64,000 nucleotides of DNA from Fusobacterium ulcerans. GTDB taxonomy: Bacteria > Fusobacteriota > Fusobacteriia > Fusobacteriales > Fusobacteriaceae. The position numbers were made by a program, and so were the translations under genes. The notes below the pieces were generated by a model. The model ran no database searches and was not told the DNA's origin. It was given only the letters and a program-made list of their open reading frames with translations. The stretch covers positions 2,682,282-2,746,281 of the forward strand of contig NZ_CP028105.1 of NCBI RefSeq assembly GCF_003019675.1. The letters run 5' to 3'. This document shows positions 54,902-63,275 of this stretch, one piece after another; position 1 is the first letter of the stretch, and each line of letters opens with the position of its first letter.

Positions 54902-55177
54902 TTAATTCATTTTGTCTGTTAAAGTTTTTCCAGCTTTGAATTTTACAGTCTTCTTAGCTTCTATTTTGATTTCTTCACCAGTTTTAGGGTTTCTTCCCAT
55001 TCTTTCAGCTTTTTGAACTACTTCAAATTTTCCCCATCCAATAAAGTTTAATTCATCACCAGATTTTAGTACTTCTTCGATCTCTGTTAAAATAGCGTCA
55101 ACTTTTCTTTCTGATTCAGCTTTAGAAACAAATATCCCTTTTTCAAATAAAGCTTTTGCAAAATCCTTTTTTGTCAT
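54902..55177 (-). CDS. HU-family nucleoid protein (canonical)
   Basis: A 91-residue HU protein: MTKKDFAKALFEK N-terminus, the core ELNFIGWGKFEV, and the conserved beta-arm AERMGRNPKTGEEI with R-NP-TG, ending KTVKFKAGKTLTDK. This is the standard architecture, in contrast to the two divergent members at 21.4-21.9 kb. It bends and compacts DNA and assists recombination. AGGAGG precedes the ATG. It stands alone and ends at a shared terminator. Confidence 0.93.
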   Translation of the reverse strand: MTKKDFAKALFEKGIFVSKAESERKVDAILTEIEEVLKSGDELNFIGWGKFEVVQKAERMGRNPKTGEEIKIEAKKTVKFKAGKTLTDKMN

Positions 55178-55364
55178 TATAAATTTCCTCCTAAAATAAA
55201 ACTAAAAAAATACAAGTTCCTAATTTATATCATATAATCCAGATATTTTCAAATTTTTTTTTATAATTTTTTAAAATATTTCTTTTGATATTTTTAAAAA
55301 ACATAGTAGAATATAGTCAGCGATAAATAAAATATAAGATTTCAGAAAAGAGAGAGGTAAAAGA

Positions 55365-56195
55365 ATGATGAAGAAAAAATGTTTGGTGCTATTTCTGATG
55401 TCAATAATTTTTTTCTCATGCAGCCGTGTTAATTACAAAATAGATGATAAATCTTATCAGGCTAAAGGGAAAGACAGTAGAATAAAATATATTGTTCTGC
55501 ATTATACAGCAACGAATGATGAGGTGGGGATAAGAGCTTTAACCGGTCCAAATGTCAGTTCTCATTATTTAATAACTTCTAAAGCAGAAGATCCAACATA
55601 TGCTTTAGTCCCTCACAATGAGAGAGCATGGCATGCTGGAGTGAGTGAATTTGCTGGAAGAAGCAATATTAATGATACATCTATTGGTATAGAAATAGTA
55701 AACATTGGAATAAAAGCTATTCCAGGTGCACCAAAATACGATGGATTTTTCAGACCATATGACGAGTATGTAGATTTTGATGATGCACAGATAGAAAAAG
55801 CAGCAGCCCTATTAAAAGTTTTAATAAAAGAATATAATATAAAACCAAAATTTATTGTGGGACATTCAGATGTAGCCCCACTAAGAAAAATTGATCCAGG
55901 TCCGAAATTTCCTTGGGAAAGACTGTACAAAGAATATAATATAGGGGCATGGTATGATGAAAGCGATAAAATCTTCTTTATGAATCAGACTTTATTTGAT
56001 GTAACTCCTGTACATGAAATAAAAGATGAGCTTAGAAAATATGGCTATAAAATCAACACTACTGATGAATGGGATGAAGAAAGCAAAAGGGTAGTATACA
56101 ACTTTAAAGCACACTTTAATCCAAAAATGTTAAGTGAAGAAATGGACTTAGAAAGCTTTGCTATTTTGAAAGCTCTGAACAAGAAATATAAATAA
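55365..56195 (+). CDS. N-acetylmuramoyl-L-alanine amidase, AmiD-like lipoprotein
   Basis: A 276-residue lipoprotein with lipobox FFSC near residue 19. Amidase_2 domain: IKYIVLHYTATND (first zinc His), VGHSDVAPLRKIDPGPKFPW (second His and catalytic Lys/Asp region), and ERAWHAGVSEFAGRSNINDTSIGIEI between (part: AWHAGVSEFAGRSNINDTS). A C-terminal peptidoglycan-binding region follows. It cleaves murein amide bonds at the outer membrane. ATG at 55365 has GAGAGG at good spacing. Confidence 0.92.
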   Translation: MMKKKCLVLFLMSIIFFSCSRVNYKIDDKSYQAKGKDSRIKYIVLHYTATNDEVGIRALTGPNVSSHYLITSKAEDPTYALVPHNERAWHAGVSEFAGRSNINDTSIGIEIVNIGIKAIPGAPKYDGFFRPYDEYVDFDDAQIEKAAALLKVLIKEYNIKPKFIVGHSDVAPLRKIDPGPKFPWERLYKEYNIGAWYDESDKIFFMNQTLFDVTPVHEIKDELRKYGYKINTTDEWDEESKRVVYNFKAHFNPKMLSEEMDLESFAILKALNKKYK

Positions 56196-56252
56196 GTGAG
56201 TTAAGAATTGTATGAAAGTATATAAATAAGCAACTTTTTTAAAAAAATTTGC

Positions 56253-56281
56253 TTGTATAAAATGCTAATTAGTGGTAAAAT
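56253..56281 (+). promoter_or_regulatory. Promoter of the cold-shock gene
   Basis: TTGTAT (56253-56258), a 17-bp spacer, and TAAAAT (56276-56281). Predicted start is around 56288, leaving a leader of about 115 bases before the ATG at 56404, which is common for cold-shock genes. Confidence 0.6.
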
Positions 56282-56403
56282 AGAGCCGTAGTAAAACCTT
56301 AATTTATAAATTAAACACTAAGTTTTTAACACTTTTCAAAAATTTTAGGGTTTGTTTGTTCTTAATGGTTTTAATTTTCTTAAAATTTTTGGAGGTGCTT
56401 TAA

Positions 56404-56604
56404 ATGCTAAAAGGAACTGTAAAATGGTTTAACAAAGACAAAGGGTTTGGATTTATTTCTGGTGAGGATGGAAACGATTATTTCGTACACTATTCTAACA
56501 TCAACTCAAAAGGATTTAGATCTTTAGAAGAAGGACAAGCTGTAACTTTCGAAGTTACTGAAGGAAACAAAGGTCCAGTTGCTTCTAATGTAACTGTAGC
56601 ATAG
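56404..56604 (+). CDS. Cold-shock protein (CspA family)
   Basis: A 66-residue OB-fold nucleic-acid-binding protein. [18 protein letters not shown] contains the RNP1-type motif KGFGFI, and DYFVHYSNI the RNP2-type motif. It would act as an RNA chaperone at low temperature. TTGGAGGTG precedes the ATG. It has its own promoter and terminator. Confidence 0.95.
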   Translation: MLKGTVKWFNKDKGFGFISGEDGNDYFVHYSNINSKGFRSLEEGQAVTFEVTEGNKGPVASNVTVA

Positions 56605-56627
56605 TTTAAATTTGCTGAAAAAATTTG

Positions 56628-56655
56628 TAGGGTACCAGCAGGTGCCCTATTTTTT
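56628..56655 (+). terminator. Intrinsic terminator after the cold-shock gene
   Basis: TAGGGTACC (56628-56636) pairs with GGTGCCCTA (56641-56649) with one G-U pair and a 4-base loop; T6 follows. Confidence 0.87.
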
Positions 56656-56685
56656 CTTGGTGGGAATGATTAATGGAGGGATAAA

Positions 56686-56856
56686 ATGAAAAAAGGATAT
56701 AATAAAAAAGAAAAAAAATCTCATACTTTTATCATTAATACAGCAGTAAAAATATTTCTGTTTCCACTTTTTATTTTTGGCATCCTGTTAAGAGAGTATG
56801 ATAGAATATTTAAGAAAAGTAAAATTAAGAAAAGAACGGAAGGATTATGGTATTAA
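56686..56856 (+). CDS. Small basic membrane protein (56 residues)
   Basis: A short open frame with a good ribosome site (GGAGGG six bases before ATG). The 56-residue product has a basic N-terminus, one hydrophobic segment (VKIFLFPLFIFGILL, residues 21-35) and a Lys/Arg-rich C-terminus (KKSKIKKRTEGLWY). It would be a single-pass inner-membrane protein. It lies between the cold-shock terminator and tRNA-Leu. No family recognised. Confidence 0.6.
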   Translation: MKKGYNKKEKKSHTFIINTAVKIFLFPLFIFGILLREYDRIFKKSKIKKRTEGLWY

Positions 56857-56872
56857 AGATATAAGAAATATC

Positions 56873-56901
56873 TTTACAAAATACTATGTTTATGATAAAA
56901 T
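56873..56901 (+). promoter_or_regulatory. Promoter of tRNA-Leu
   Basis: TTTACA (56873-56878), 17-bp spacer, TAAAAT (56896-56901), 13 bases before the mature 5' end of the tRNA. Confidence 0.6.
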
Positions 56902-56914
56902 AAAATTCTTGTGT

Positions 56915-57001
56915 GCACAGGTGGCGGAATGGTAGACGCGTAAGGTTGAGGTCCTTATTGGTAGTTTTCCAGTGAGAGTTCAAGTCTCTTCCTGTGCACC
57001 A
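56915..57001 (+). tRNA. tRNA-Leu (anticodon GAG)
   Basis: Acceptor GCACAGG pairs with CCTGTGC, followed by discriminator A and an encoded CCA. The anticodon stem TAAGG/CCTTA encloses a loop with GAG, which reads CUU/CUC. The long variable arm and the T-loop GTTCAAGTC are typical of class II tRNA-Leu. Total 87 bases. Confidence 0.95.
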
Positions 57002-57111
57002 TGTATACTCACACCAAAAAAAATGATATATATATATTTTATAAATAAAAAACTAACAGATAACTTTAAGTTTTAGATTTGGATGAATATGAATAATTGA
57101 ATAGTAAGATT

Positions 57112-57138
57112 AAGGAGAAATTAAATTTTCTCCTTTTT
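57112..57138 (+). terminator. Intrinsic terminator downstream of tRNA-Leu
   Basis: AAGGAGAAA (57112-57120) pairs with TTTCTCCTT (57127-57135) and a T-run follows. Confidence 0.8.
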
Positions 57139-57287
57139 ATTTTATAAAATAAAAAATAGGTCGATAAAAAGACTGCGTAAAGATAATTAATATGTTGATA
57201 GAGAAATTATTTAGGAGTAAGTTTACTTTTTTAGTTGCTTTTTTATGGTATAATAAAAAATAAAAACATCTTTGGAGAACCTGATTT
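57139..57287. other. AT-rich spacer before decayed small genes
   Basis: No intact gene is seen. GGAG lies at about 57274, ahead of the first small lipoprotein remnant. Confidence 0.4.
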
Positions 57288-57472
57288 ATGAAAAAAATAG
57301 CAATAGCATTAATTACAGTGTTTATAATGCTGGGGTGTGGTAAAGTAAGAGAGGAAGATTCAGAAAATTAGAAAAAGCTGGATTTGAATTATTTGAAAAG
57401 AGAACTCCAATAAGTCATAAACAGTATAATATGATTAGTGACAGTTATTTTTATTATCGTAAATATTGTTAA
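57288..57472 (+). pseudogene. Frameshifted small lipoprotein remnant
   Basis: An ATG with GGAG upstream opens MKKIAIALITVFIMLGC, a good lipoprotein signal, but the frame stops at 57371 after 27 residues. A second frame from about 57365 continues with coding-like sequence (KLEKAGFELFEKRTPISH...) to a stop at 57470-57472. A one- or two-base indel near 57365 would join them into a lipoprotein of about 60 residues. The family is not recognised. Confidence 0.5.
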
Positions 57473-57664
57473 ACTTTATTTTAATTAAATATCTAAAAAA
57501 TAAGAGTTTAATTTTAAAGGATGAAAAATCAAAATATTACAAAAAGACAATTATTATTGACATAAAGTTATCAATGATTGGTTGCATGTAAAGTAATAAT
57601 TATGGTAGAATGAGACATAATTACAGAACTTTATTACAAAAATTTAAAGGAGTGTATATCAGCA

Positions 57665-57815
57665 ATGAAAAGAATAGTATTGATTTCAGGTATTATTATT
57701 TCTAGTTTTACTTATGGATAGAGATTCAGCAAGGGTTGAAAGAATTTCCTTTGATATGTAAAGTAATATTAGCAAAGAAAAACAATTAGAAAAGTACATG
57801 AATTTAAAATTTTAA
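57665..57815 (+). pseudogene. Decayed small secreted-protein remnant
   Basis: MKRIVLISGIIISSFTYG is an 18-residue signal peptide with AAAGGAG upstream, then a stop. Continuing in another frame, RDSARVERISFDM, a stop (TAA, possibly from CAA), then SNISKEKQLEKYMNLKF runs to 57815. One frameshift and one nonsense change would explain the pattern. Family unknown. Confidence 0.45.
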
Positions 57816-57830
57816 ACAAAGTGAGGCTTT

Positions 57831-58553
57831 ATGAAGATGGAAAAAAATAAACTGTTTATAATACCTGTTGTAATTTTATTATGTATAGCTGCTGTAGCCT
57901 ATTATAATAGATACACATTTTATCAATTTTTACCTGCTCAACTTGATGATAATTATAGTACTGTAAATGGAATTATGATGAATGGTAAAGATCAAATACC
58001 ATTTACTGGAAGACTTAAAACAGATTTGGGAAATCGAATTGAAATTTATTCGTATAAAGATGGAAAACTGGATGGACTTAATGTTGCCTACCAAAATGGC
58101 AAAATTAAAGAAATAGGACATTGGAAAGATGGTATGCAAAATGGAGTATTTAAACTTTATACAGAAAAAGGAATTCTAGTTGATGAGGCAACATTTAAAA
58201 ATGAAAAAAGAGATGGAATTACTAAACAATATTATGATGATACTGGGAATATAAAAGTAGAGGTATATTATAGTGAAGGTGTTTTAAATGGACTGGCAAA
58301 GGAATATTATCAAAATAAAAAGCTGTATCGAGAAATTATTTATAGTTATGGAAAAAGAGAAGGATTAACTAAGGAATATTATGAAAACGGCAAGACAAAA
58401 ATAGAGATGTATTATGAGCTAGATGTGCCAAATGGTTCGTATAAAATGTATGATATTAATGGGCAGATTCAACTGGAAGGAAGATTTGAAAATGGGGAAT
58501 TTGTTCCTGAATCTAATGAAGAAATAAGTATAGAAGAAATTAGAAATGAGTGA
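57831..58553 (+). CDS. MORN-repeat (YwqK-type) membrane-anchored protein
   Basis: A 240-residue protein. An N-terminal membrane segment (LFIIPVVILLCIAAVAYY, about residues 7-24) is followed by about seven MORN-like repeats of 22-24 residues, for example YKDGKLDGLNVAYQNGKIKEI, quoted in part: YQNGKIKEIGHWKDGMQNG, and YYENGKTKIEMYYELDVPNG. Annotations of this type often read YwqK-family antitoxin, which is not a tested function here. The repeats probably form an extended beta sheet outside the membrane. GAGG lies just before the ATG; a second ATG two codons later is possible. Confidence 0.82.
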   Translation: MKMEKNKLFIIPVVILLCIAAVAYYNRYTFYQFLPAQLDDNYSTVNGIMMNGKDQIPFTGRLKTDLGNRIEIYSYKDGKLDGLNVAYQNGKIKEIGHWKDGMQNGVFKLYTEKGILVDEATFKNEKRDGITKQYYDDTGNIKVEVYYSEGVLNGLAKEYYQNKKLYREIIYSYGKREGLTKEYYENGKTKIEMYYELDVPNGSYKMYDINGQIQLEGRFENGEFVPESNEEISIEEIRNE

Positions 58554-58698
58554 TTCATTTGGTTCTTTTTGAATTTTCTGATATAATATCTTGAAATATA
58601 TTTTAGTAAGAAAAAACTATGTATAAATATATTAAATGCATGGTCGCTATATTCCAAATTTTATTATATTTAGACTAAATAAAAAAGGGGAGAGATTA

Positions 58699-59490
58699 AT
58701 GAAAAAACAAGTTATGCTTGGAAGCATAGGAGTTATACTAATATTAGTATTTTTTATGGCATTTACATCATTCTATACAGTAAAAACTGGTGAAGTAGCA
58801 ATTATTTCCAGTTGGGGAAAAATCACAAGAATTGACAGAGAAGGGTTGAATTTTAAAATACCTGTTGTTCAAACAAAAGAAATGCTTGTAACAAGAGATA
58901 AAATATATAGTTTTGACAACATGTCAGTAAGTACTAAAGATATGCAGTCAATAGTTTTAGATCTTACTGTGCAAAGTGCAGTTTCTGATCCTGAAAAACT
59001 TTATAGATCATTTAGAGGAATGCATGAAATGAGTTTTATTATACCAAGAACAAAAGAAGTGGTACAAGCATCAATCAGTAAATATACTATTGAAGAGTTT
59101 GTTTCAAAAAGACAGGAGTTAAGTAAAATAATATATGAAGATCTGAAAGATGATTTTAATGCTTATGGATTATCTGTATCAAATGTTTCTATAACAAATC
59201 ATGATTTTTCAGTAGAATATGAAAAAGCTATTGAGGCTAAAAAAGTTGCTGAACAGGAAGTAGAAAGAACTAGATTTGAGCAGGAAAAATTCAGAGTAGA
59301 GGCAGAGAATCAAGTATTATTGGCTGAGTATAAGTTAAAAGAAAAAGAACTTCAAGCAAAAGCCAATCAGGTGGAAGCTGAATCATTGTCACCAATGCTG
59401 CTAAAAAAACTGACTATAGAAAAATGGAATGGAAAACTTCCACAGGTAAGTGGTGGGGATAATGCTCCAATAATAAGATTAAATGATTAA
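58699..59490 (+). CDS. SPFH/band-7 protein, HflC/prohibitin-like
   Basis: A 263-residue membrane-anchored protein: one N-terminal helix (MLGSIGVILILVFFMAFTSF, about residues 6-25), an SPFH domain starting with VKTGEVAIISSWGKITRI (part: TGEVAIISSWGKITR) and a long coiled-coil helix rich in Glu and Lys (AIEAKKVAEQEVERTRFEQEKF..., about 175-235). It resembles HflC and prohibitins, which form ring scaffolds around membrane proteases. GGGGAGAG precedes the ATG at 58699. No HflK partner is adjacent. Confidence 0.85.
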   Translation: MKKQVMLGSIGVILILVFFMAFTSFYTVKTGEVAIISSWGKITRIDREGLNFKIPVVQTKEMLVTRDKIYSFDNMSVSTKDMQSIVLDLTVQSAVSDPEKLYRSFRGMHEMSFIIPRTKEVVQASISKYTIEEFVSKRQELSKIIYEDLKDDFNAYGLSVSNVSITNHDFSVEYEKAIEAKKVAEQEVERTRFEQEKFRVEAENQVLLAEYKLKEKELQAKANQVEAESLSPMLLKKLTIEKWNGKLPQVSGGDNAPIIRLND

Positions 59491-59770
59491 TATGAAGAGT
59501 AAGGAAAACAGATAAATAATATTTTGAGATGACATACTTTAATAAAATTTAGATTTTATAAAAAATCAGAATAATAAAATTAAAGATAAAAACATAACAT
59601 TGAAAATGAAAGAAAGTAGTAAAATCAGAAACTATTTCTATAATTTTTATTAAAAAAACAAATATTATGATATAATAAATTGTATATTAATACAAAAGAA
59701 ATGGTAAAATATATTATTTTAAAAGAATAAAGTATATTTTTTCCAATTAAAATAGGGGGAAAGGGAAAAT
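59491..59770. other. AT-rich spacer without recognised features
   Basis: About 280 bases with no gene. GGGGGAAAGGG just before 59771 serves the next small frame. Confidence 0.4.
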
Positions 59771-59902
59771 ATGCCGAAATTGATTCTGGGTATAGTGGTA
59801 ATGTTATGTAGTTATGTTGGATATAAAAGTAAGAAAATACATATACAATTAATTTCTCTTTTTCTTATTATTCTGGCAATACTTTATAGAATCTACAGGT
59901 AG
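59771..59902 (+). CDS. Small two-helix membrane protein (43 residues)
   Basis: Short frame with a purine-rich ribosome site. The product has two hydrophobic segments, LILGIVVMLCSYVGY (4-18) and LISLFLIILAILY (28-40), separated by basic residues KSKKIH, and ends RIYR. This layout is typical of small inner-membrane proteins. No family recognised and conservation cannot be judged here. Confidence 0.5.
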   Translation: MPKLILGIVVMLCSYVGYKSKKIHIQLISLFLIILAILYRIYR

Positions 59903-59973
59903 AAAGCACTGATTTATCCTTTCACTAAAAATAAGACTGCAAATAATTAAAGACATCTTTGGGGAGGAAGCTT

Positions 59974-60183
59974 ATGAAATGTGAAAAGTGTAATAATCTG
60001 GTTAAAAGGACTTTAGCAGATAATTGCGTCAGCAGGTTTAAATTCTATAAGACGGTTGCATATTATTGTGATCACTGTGATAAAATATATATTCTGGAAA
60101 AATATAAAGATGCCATAGCCGGGAATAAGTATGATGGGGAATTAGAGTGGCTGAGAGATCAGAATCCATATTTGAATAAATGA
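59974..60183 (+). CDS. Small zinc-ribbon-like protein
   Basis: A 69-residue protein with two CxxC pairs, C3/C6 (MKCEKC) and C32/C35 (YYCDHCDK), spaced as in zinc ribbons. The rest is mixed charged sequence ending NPYLNK. The start at 59974 follows GGGGAGGAAG. Function unknown; a nucleic-acid- or protein-binding role is plausible. A terminator lies downstream. Confidence 0.7.
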   Translation: MKCEKCNNLVKRTLADNCVSRFKFYKTVAYYCDHCDKIYILEKYKDAIAGNKYDGELEWLRDQNPYLNK

Positions 60184-60201
60184 TATAGATAAAATAAAAA
60201 T

Positions 60202-60233
60202 AAAGGAACAGGAAAATATTTCCCTGTTCCTTT
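60202..60233. terminator. Bidirectional terminator
   Basis: AAAGGAACAGG (60202-60212) pairs with CCTGTTCCTTT (60223-60233), T-runs on both strands. It ends the zinc-ribbon gene and touches the end of the convergent gene. Confidence 0.85.
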
Positions 60234-60613
60234 TATTCTGTCAAAGCTTCTTTGATGGAATCAAGAAGTTCTAAAAGTCTTTTTTCCTCAGAATCTGCTA
60301 TTTCTTTTTGAGAAGTATGTATATAGAAAGCACCCATTTCACTATTAGATATATAGGAAGCGTGAGATTTCAAATATCCTTCCATCTCTTCAAATGACAT
60401 AGTAGTAAGAGTTTTAGCAGTAATTTCTTCTCTCCCTTCTAAAATTATTCTGTTATTAGTCAATAAATATGCTTTTTCAACAGTAGCTAAGCATTTGCTG
60501 TGTTTATAGGCAATAAACCCTCCAAACATATTTTCTATTTCAGTGAAAAATTTAAAATTCCCTACCCACATTTTTTTAACTACACCAGAAATTTCTTTTG
60601 ATGAATCCTTCAT
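60233..60613 (-). CDS. Conserved hypothetical protein, unknown function
   Basis: A 126-residue soluble protein without signal or membrane segment. It starts MKDSSKEISGVVKKMWVG and ends in a helical stretch (EEKRLLELLDSIKEALTE). The middle, LLTNNRIILEGREEITAKTLTTM, alternates strand and helix. No domain is recognised (part quoted: NNRIILEGREEITAKTLT). ATG at 60613 has AGGAGG upstream, which rules out the longer start. Function unknown. Confidence 0.65.
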   Translation of the reverse strand: MKDSSKEISGVVKKMWVGNFKFFTEIENMFGGFIAYKHSKCLATVEKAYLLTNNRIILEGREEITAKTLTTMSFEEMEGYLKSHASYISNSEMGAFYIHTSQKEIADSEEKRLLELLDSIKEALTE

Positions 60614-60764
60614 AAATACCTCCTGTTTGATATTCTTCAGCTGCATTATTTATTATACACTTATTTTGTAAAGAAATCAAAAAAGGATAAAAATTTAATT
60701 GAAGGTAGGTATAGATTCAGTGGTGTAAAAGAATAATATAAATTTTAAAAGTTATCTTTAAAAA

Positions 60765-60796
60765 ACAAAAACCAGGAGAAGATTTTCTGCCTGGCT
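60765..60796 (-). terminator. Intrinsic terminator after the sigma factor gene
   Basis: On the minus strand CCAGG (60794-60790) pairs with CCTGG (60776-60772), with inner AGAA/TTCT pairing and a T-rich tail. Confidence 0.75.
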
Positions 60797-60803
60797 TCAT
60801 AAA

Positions 60804-61400
60804 TTATACAGCATCATATTCATTAGTAAAAGTTTTAAGTTTTTTCTTTATTCTCTGAATAGCATTATCTACTGATTTAGGGTCTCTTCCTGTTTTATCA
60901 GCAATTTCCATGTATGTCATTTCAATAAGCATATAATCAAAAATTTCATTCTCCATTTTACTTAAATTTGTTTTTAAATATTTTTTTAGAGCTCTAAATT
61001 TTTCCTTGCTTAAATAAATTTCTTCAGGATTGCAAAAATTAAATGATTTGCTTGAATATGCAGGTGCTGCATTATAATCATAGGAATTTTCATTATTATT
61101 TACAGCCATATTTAAAATTTTATATTTTCCACTATTAGAACTTTTTATTGCAGTGATCAACTGTCTTTTTATACATAGAATAGCAAAAGTTTTAAAAGAA
61201 GCCTGTCTGTTTGCTTCGTAGCCATTTATAGCTTTTAAAAGACCAATCATTGCCTCTTGAAGTACATCATCTTTATCTCCTCCATAAAAGAAATATTTTT
61301 TAGTTTTTAGAAGCATTATCCCTTGAAATGATTTGAAAATTTCCTGAATAGCTTCCTCACTACCTGCTTTTGCCTTTTCAATCAAATGTAAACTTACCAT
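60804..61400 (-). CDS. SigH-like sigma-70 family RNA polymerase sigma factor
   Basis: A 198-residue alternative sigma factor. Region 2: DKDDVLQEAMIGLLKAINGYEANRQASFKTFAILCIKRQL (part: DDVLQEAMIGLLKAI, and SFKTFAILCIKRQL). Region 4: MTYMEIADKTGRDPKSVDNAIQRIKKKL near the C-terminus (part: GRDPKSVDNAIQRIKKKL), which matches SigH of Firmicutes. SigH governs transition-state or competence genes there; its regulon in this organism is unknown. ATG at 61400 has GGAGG upstream. Confidence 0.85.
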   Translation of the reverse strand: MVSLHLIEKAKAGSEEAIQEIFKSFQGIMLLKTKKYFFYGGDKDDVLQEAMIGLLKAINGYEANRQASFKTFAILCIKRQLITAIKSSNSGKYKILNMAVNNNENSYDYNAAPAYSSKSFNFCNPEEIYLSKEKFRALKKYLKTNLSKMENEIFDYMLIEMTYMEIADKTGRDPKSVDNAIQRIKKKLKTFTNEYDAV

Positions 61401-61623
61401 AAAGACCACCTCCATAAATTTAAAGGTAAATCTCCCCCAGTTATATAATATAAAAACAATATTAAAAAGGATTCTCTTAGTATATTATATTACATAAAAG
61501 CAAAAAAAGCAAATTATTGGACAAAATAAAAATTTTTAATGTATACAATTTTGAACAAAATTAAATGAAAAAATATATTTTAGAATTTGATATTATTCTT
61601 TAAAAAACAAAATTTCATCATTT

Positions 61624-63057
61624 CTAGCGATTAAAAATATATCCAGAAATAATAAAAAGGACAGTAGATATAATTCCATTGAGTATAGCATAAGGGACCT
61701 GAGTTTTAATATGGTCTATATGATCAGCACCAGCAGCCATAGAGGAAAGTACAGATATATCAGATACAGGTGAACAGCTTCCTCCCATGAGAGCTCCTGA
61801 TACAACAGAAGATACAGTGAGTACCATATGACTTCCTGTGACAGATGACATTTGAAGTCCAACAGGCATCATAAGAGCAAAAGTTCCCCATGAAGTACCA
61901 GTAGCGAAAGATATAACAGCTGAAAGAATGAAGATAACAGTAGGCTCAAATATTCTGTGGATTCTTCCATTGATAAGAGCAGCAAAATATTTACCAATGT
62001 TAAGCTGTGAAGCTATCTCTCCAATAGTGAAGCTCATAGCTAGAAGTATGATGACAGGAGCCATATTTTCAGCTCCTTTGTAAAAATAAGCCATAAATTC
62101 CTTACCACTCATTATTTTTTTTACAACTATGTAATAGAATGCAGTACAGATAAGGGCAGCAGAAACAGCCCAATACACTGAAATAGAACCTGAACCATGA
62201 ATCATATTTCCATTTCCAGTTACATAAAGTCCAACAGGCATCATTAAAATAACAACCAAAAGAGGTAATACCATATTCATAAAATCAGGCTTCATGCTTT
62301 TTCTCATTAAATTTTGGCTTCCACTGGTATCAATGAGGGGAGTTCCTTCATCCCTTACAAGTTTTCCTGTAGTTTTAGCTCTGTCAGAAGCTTTTTTCAT
62401 AGGTCCCCAGTGTTTTCCTATAAAAATATAAAAAAGAAGCGTCAGCAAAGTTACCCATGGATAGAAATTAAAGGGAATACTTTTTATTAATATTTCAGAA
62501 GGATTTCCACTGATAGTACCAGCAGCTATCTGCACTCCAATTATACCAATGAGAGTCGCCCCCCATCCATTGAAAGGAAAGAGTCCGCAGATTGATGTAC
62601 ATACAGATGCACTTTCATAAGAAAGTTCTTCACTGGAAATTTTATATTTATCAGAAAAGGCCTTGGCAATAGTACCAGAAACCAGAATATTAATAGATGA
62701 TTCAAAAAATAAAACTAATCCTATCAGATACGATAGGAAAAGAGCATGTTTTTTATTTTTAACGACTGAAGTTTTTTCAGTAAGGGAGTGAACTACTCCG
62801 TTTACACCTCCAGAAGCTTGTAAAAGTATAACAAGTGCTCCAGCGAGGAGGGAAAAAGCAATTACTTCAGCATTTCCTCTTACCTGTGTCATAATATCAG
62901 TCATACTTTTAACAAAAGCAGCAAAGATATTTCCATTGGTTAAGATTATATTTCCTAGTATAATTCCTGCAAAAAGTGAAACTAAAGTCTCTCTAGTAAT
63001 TATTGTAAGAACTGCTGCAACTATTACTGGCAGTACATTTAAAAAACCATGCTCCAT
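61624..63057 (-). CDS. Na+/H+ antiporter NhaC-family membrane protein
   Basis: A 477-residue polytopic membrane protein of the NhaC family. SLFAGIILGNIILTNGN and GLFPFNGWGATLIGIIGVQI (part: FNGWGATLIGIIG) are in the N-terminal half, and SFATGTSWGTFALMMPVG and GGSCSPVSDISVLSSMAAG in the second half are typical antiporter motifs. It would exchange Na+ or an amino-acid/amine substrate for H+. GGGGGAAAG precedes the ATG. Monocistronic. Confidence 0.88.
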   Translation of the reverse strand: MEHGFLNVLPVIVAAVLTIITRETLVSLFAGIILGNIILTNGNIFAAFVKSMTDIMTQVRGNAEVIAFSLLAGALVILLQASGGVNGVVHSLTEKTSVVKNKKHALFLSYLIGLVLFFESSINILVSGTIAKAFSDKYKISSEELSYESASVCTSICGLFPFNGWGATLIGIIGVQIAAGTISGNPSEILIKSIPFNFYPWVTLLTLLFYIFIGKHWGPMKKASDRAKTTGKLVRDEGTPLIDTSGSQNLMRKSMKPDFMNMVLPLLVVILMMPVGLYVTGNGNMIHGSGSISVYWAVSAALICTAFYYIVVKKIMSGKEFMAYFYKGAENMAPVIILLAMSFTIGEIASQLNIGKYFAALINGRIHRIFEPTVIFILSAVISFATGTSWGTFALMMPVGLQMSSVTGSHMVLTVSSVVSGALMGGSCSPVSDISVLSSMAAGADHIDHIKTQVPYAILNGIISTVLFIISGYIFNR

Positions 63058-63213
63058 AATCTTTCCCCCTAAAAGAACATTATTAATTCAATAATACACG
63101 TTTTCTTTTAAATATACAAGTAAATCATTTATATTATAAAAAATAATATATTGTATACGAAACAAGAAGGATATACTGAATGTATAGAATGGATAAAAAT
63201 ATGAAATAAGTTA

Positions 63214-63264
63214 TAAAAAAAGGAGACTGCAAGCAGAAATATAATTCAGCTTTTAGTCATCCTT
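63214..63264 (-). terminator. Terminator of the right-edge MORN gene
   Basis: On the minus strand AAGGATGACT pairs with AGTCTCCTT (one mismatch), an inner AAGC/GCTT stem stacks on it, and a T7 run follows. It lies just after the stop at 63276. Confidence 0.7.
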
Positions 63265-63275
63265 ATGTTAAATAT

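Noticed and set aside
57831-58553. Calling the MORN protein an antitoxin with a neighbouring toxin
   Set aside because: The YwqK antitoxin label comes from annotation habit; no toxin-like gene is adjacent and the protein has a membrane anchor.
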